A stretch of 64,000 bases of DNA. Origin: Tetrahymena thermophila SB210 (lineage: Eukaryota > Ciliophora > Oligohymenophorea > Hymenostomatida > Tetrahymenidae). Both the position numbers and the translations under genes were made by a program. The stretch is from contig NW_002475961.1 in the NCBI RefSeq assembly GCF_000189635.1, positions 124,001 through 188,000 of the forward strand, given 5' to 3'. Within the stretch, counting starts at the first letter, position 1; each line of letters begins with the position of its first letter. Shown in pieces: positions 62,746 to 64,000 of the stretch. The notes below the pieces were generated by a model, which worked only from the letters and a program-made list of their open reading frames with translations, did not search any database and was not told where the DNA came from.

Positions 62746-64000
62746 AAAAACATAATCCAAATTAAAAAAAATTACTCAAAACTGATAATATAAAAAATTA
62801 ATTTTCATAATTTTAATGTAAATAAATACCTTTATATTTGACGTTTTGTACTCAAAATAAATTAAAGTTAACAAACCATATTTATTTAATTCTACTTTCA
62901 ATTTTTAAAAATATAATGCTATTTGTTTTTGCCAAAGAAAGGAAAGTTTATTCTTTCGTCATTTGTAAATTAAATTAAATAAATATTTACTATTTACTTA
63001 CTTACTGATTTATTTTTCTAAAAAACTTCTATTCTTGATAAATAAAATAGTCAAAAAATAGATTTTTAAATATTAATTTTTATTCGATTGCTTTATTAAA
63101 TTTAAATTAGAAATGTCTAAAATCTTAAATCACATTCATTAAAAAAAAGACAAAATTATTTAAAATTAATTAAATTATTGTTCAAAATTAAAGTAAATTT
63201 TTCTAAATGGGCTATTATCTTAATTAAATTTGTCTAAGATAATAATTAAAATTTTAATAATGTAAGCAAATAGAATTAAAATTTGTTAAGGTAAATACTT
63301 ATTAAAATAGAGTCAGTCTTACGCAAGAATGGTTTTATTATTTTTAATGCTTACAACTAAAAAATATTTAATGAAAATATAATTATTAAATAATAAATTT
63401 ATAAGAAATGGCATTTATTCATTTTGCTTTAATTATATTTTTTGTTACATATCATCATTACTAGCTATTAGCTATATAAATAGATTAAATTCAATAAAGA
63501 ATAGGCTTTTTATTATGAAAAATGGGACTTTGTATTTTTTTATTAGAAAATAAATATGCATTTAATAATTTAAAAGTTTAACAGTGTAAATAGAAAGATT
63601 ATTTTGTAAAAATACTCTTTGATTTATTGAATTTAAATTTTAAACAAGAGCAATTTTAATCATTCTTGGATTTTAAATAGTCCATTTATTTTTCAATTTA
63701 CTTATAAGTTAGTAATTATATAAATATTTTACTCTGTAAATATTTGTAAATACATTTTTTTATCTTTGATTGTAATTTTAAAAAATTTATAATAATTATA
63801 GTTGTAATTTCAAATGGTGAAAAATGTAAAAATTAATTTTCTAAAAGAGAAATTTTCTAAGCATAGGATGGATGAATCTAAATAAAGTTCATAAATAATA
63901 CTAACATTTTTAAAACATTTTATTAAAAATGTTAATATTCCAAAGTAAATTAAATAAGGCTTTTAGCAAAGAAGCAAATTAAAATTTAGAAATTAATTTA
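62746..64000. other. AT-rich spacer, 3' flank of the protease
   Basis: No gene or RNA recognised to the end of the window. Low-complexity A+T; includes short ATTTACTATTTACTTACTTACT-like repeats near 62985-63010. Confidence 0.5.

Overview
This window is AT-rich nuclear DNA of a ciliate, almost certainly Tetrahymena (T. thermophila or a close relative). Long reading frames stay open only if TAA and TAG are read as glutamine and TGA is the sole stop. Introns are short, AT-rich and GT..AG. Genes are separated by long spacers of A+T. The standard-code ORFs in this DNA are therefore mostly fragments. I annotated by reading both strands with the ciliate code. For single-exon genes I checked that the frame stays open. 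For spliced genes I give outer bounds and only the introns I could place.

Layout. 0.4-7.6 kb: two tandem minus-strand paralogs of an unrecognised family. 10-13.4 kb: a large unrecognised multi-pass membrane protein (minus). 14.2-17.3 kb: a C-terminal-motor kinesin of the kinesin-14 type (plus). 18-20.8 kb: a secreted/type I membrane protein with an H-type lectin domain and Cys-rich repeats (minus). 21.4-23.5 kb: a Gln-rich coiled-coil protein (minus). 24.4-28.6 kb: a cyclic-nucleotide-binding-domain (CNBD) channel without the usual pore motif (plus). 29.6-34.5 kb: CFAP57, a WD-repeat/coiled-coil ciliary protein (plus). 35.8-36.5 kb: a compact three-exon gene for a 71-residue protein. 37.3-38.4 kb: ribosomal protein eL29, whose 908-bp intron carries an apparently unrelated reading frame. 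39.7-44.9 kb: a canonical CNBD K+ channel (minus). 46.8-52.1 kb: a cytosolic carboxypeptidase (minus). 53.5-54.1 kb: a small ankyrin-like protein. 55.1-57.2 kb: a SAXO-like microtubule protein (minus). 58.1-59.6 kb: an intronless multi-pass membrane protein (plus). 61.8-62.7 kb: a papain-family (cathepsin L-like) protease (plus).

Four genes point to microtubules or cilia (kinesin-14, CFAP57, the carboxypeptidase expected to trim tubulin glutamate tails, the SAXO-like protein), and two are ion channels. That fits a heavily ciliated cell, but I see no operon-like co-regulation; strands alternate and each gene has its own flanks. The most interesting points are the shared CCHC zinc knuckle just after the CNBD in both channels, the missing pore filter in one of them, the intron-resident frame in the eL29 gene with a single in-frame TGA at a probable cysteine position, and a recurring pattern of local 117-225 bp direct duplications in the spacers.
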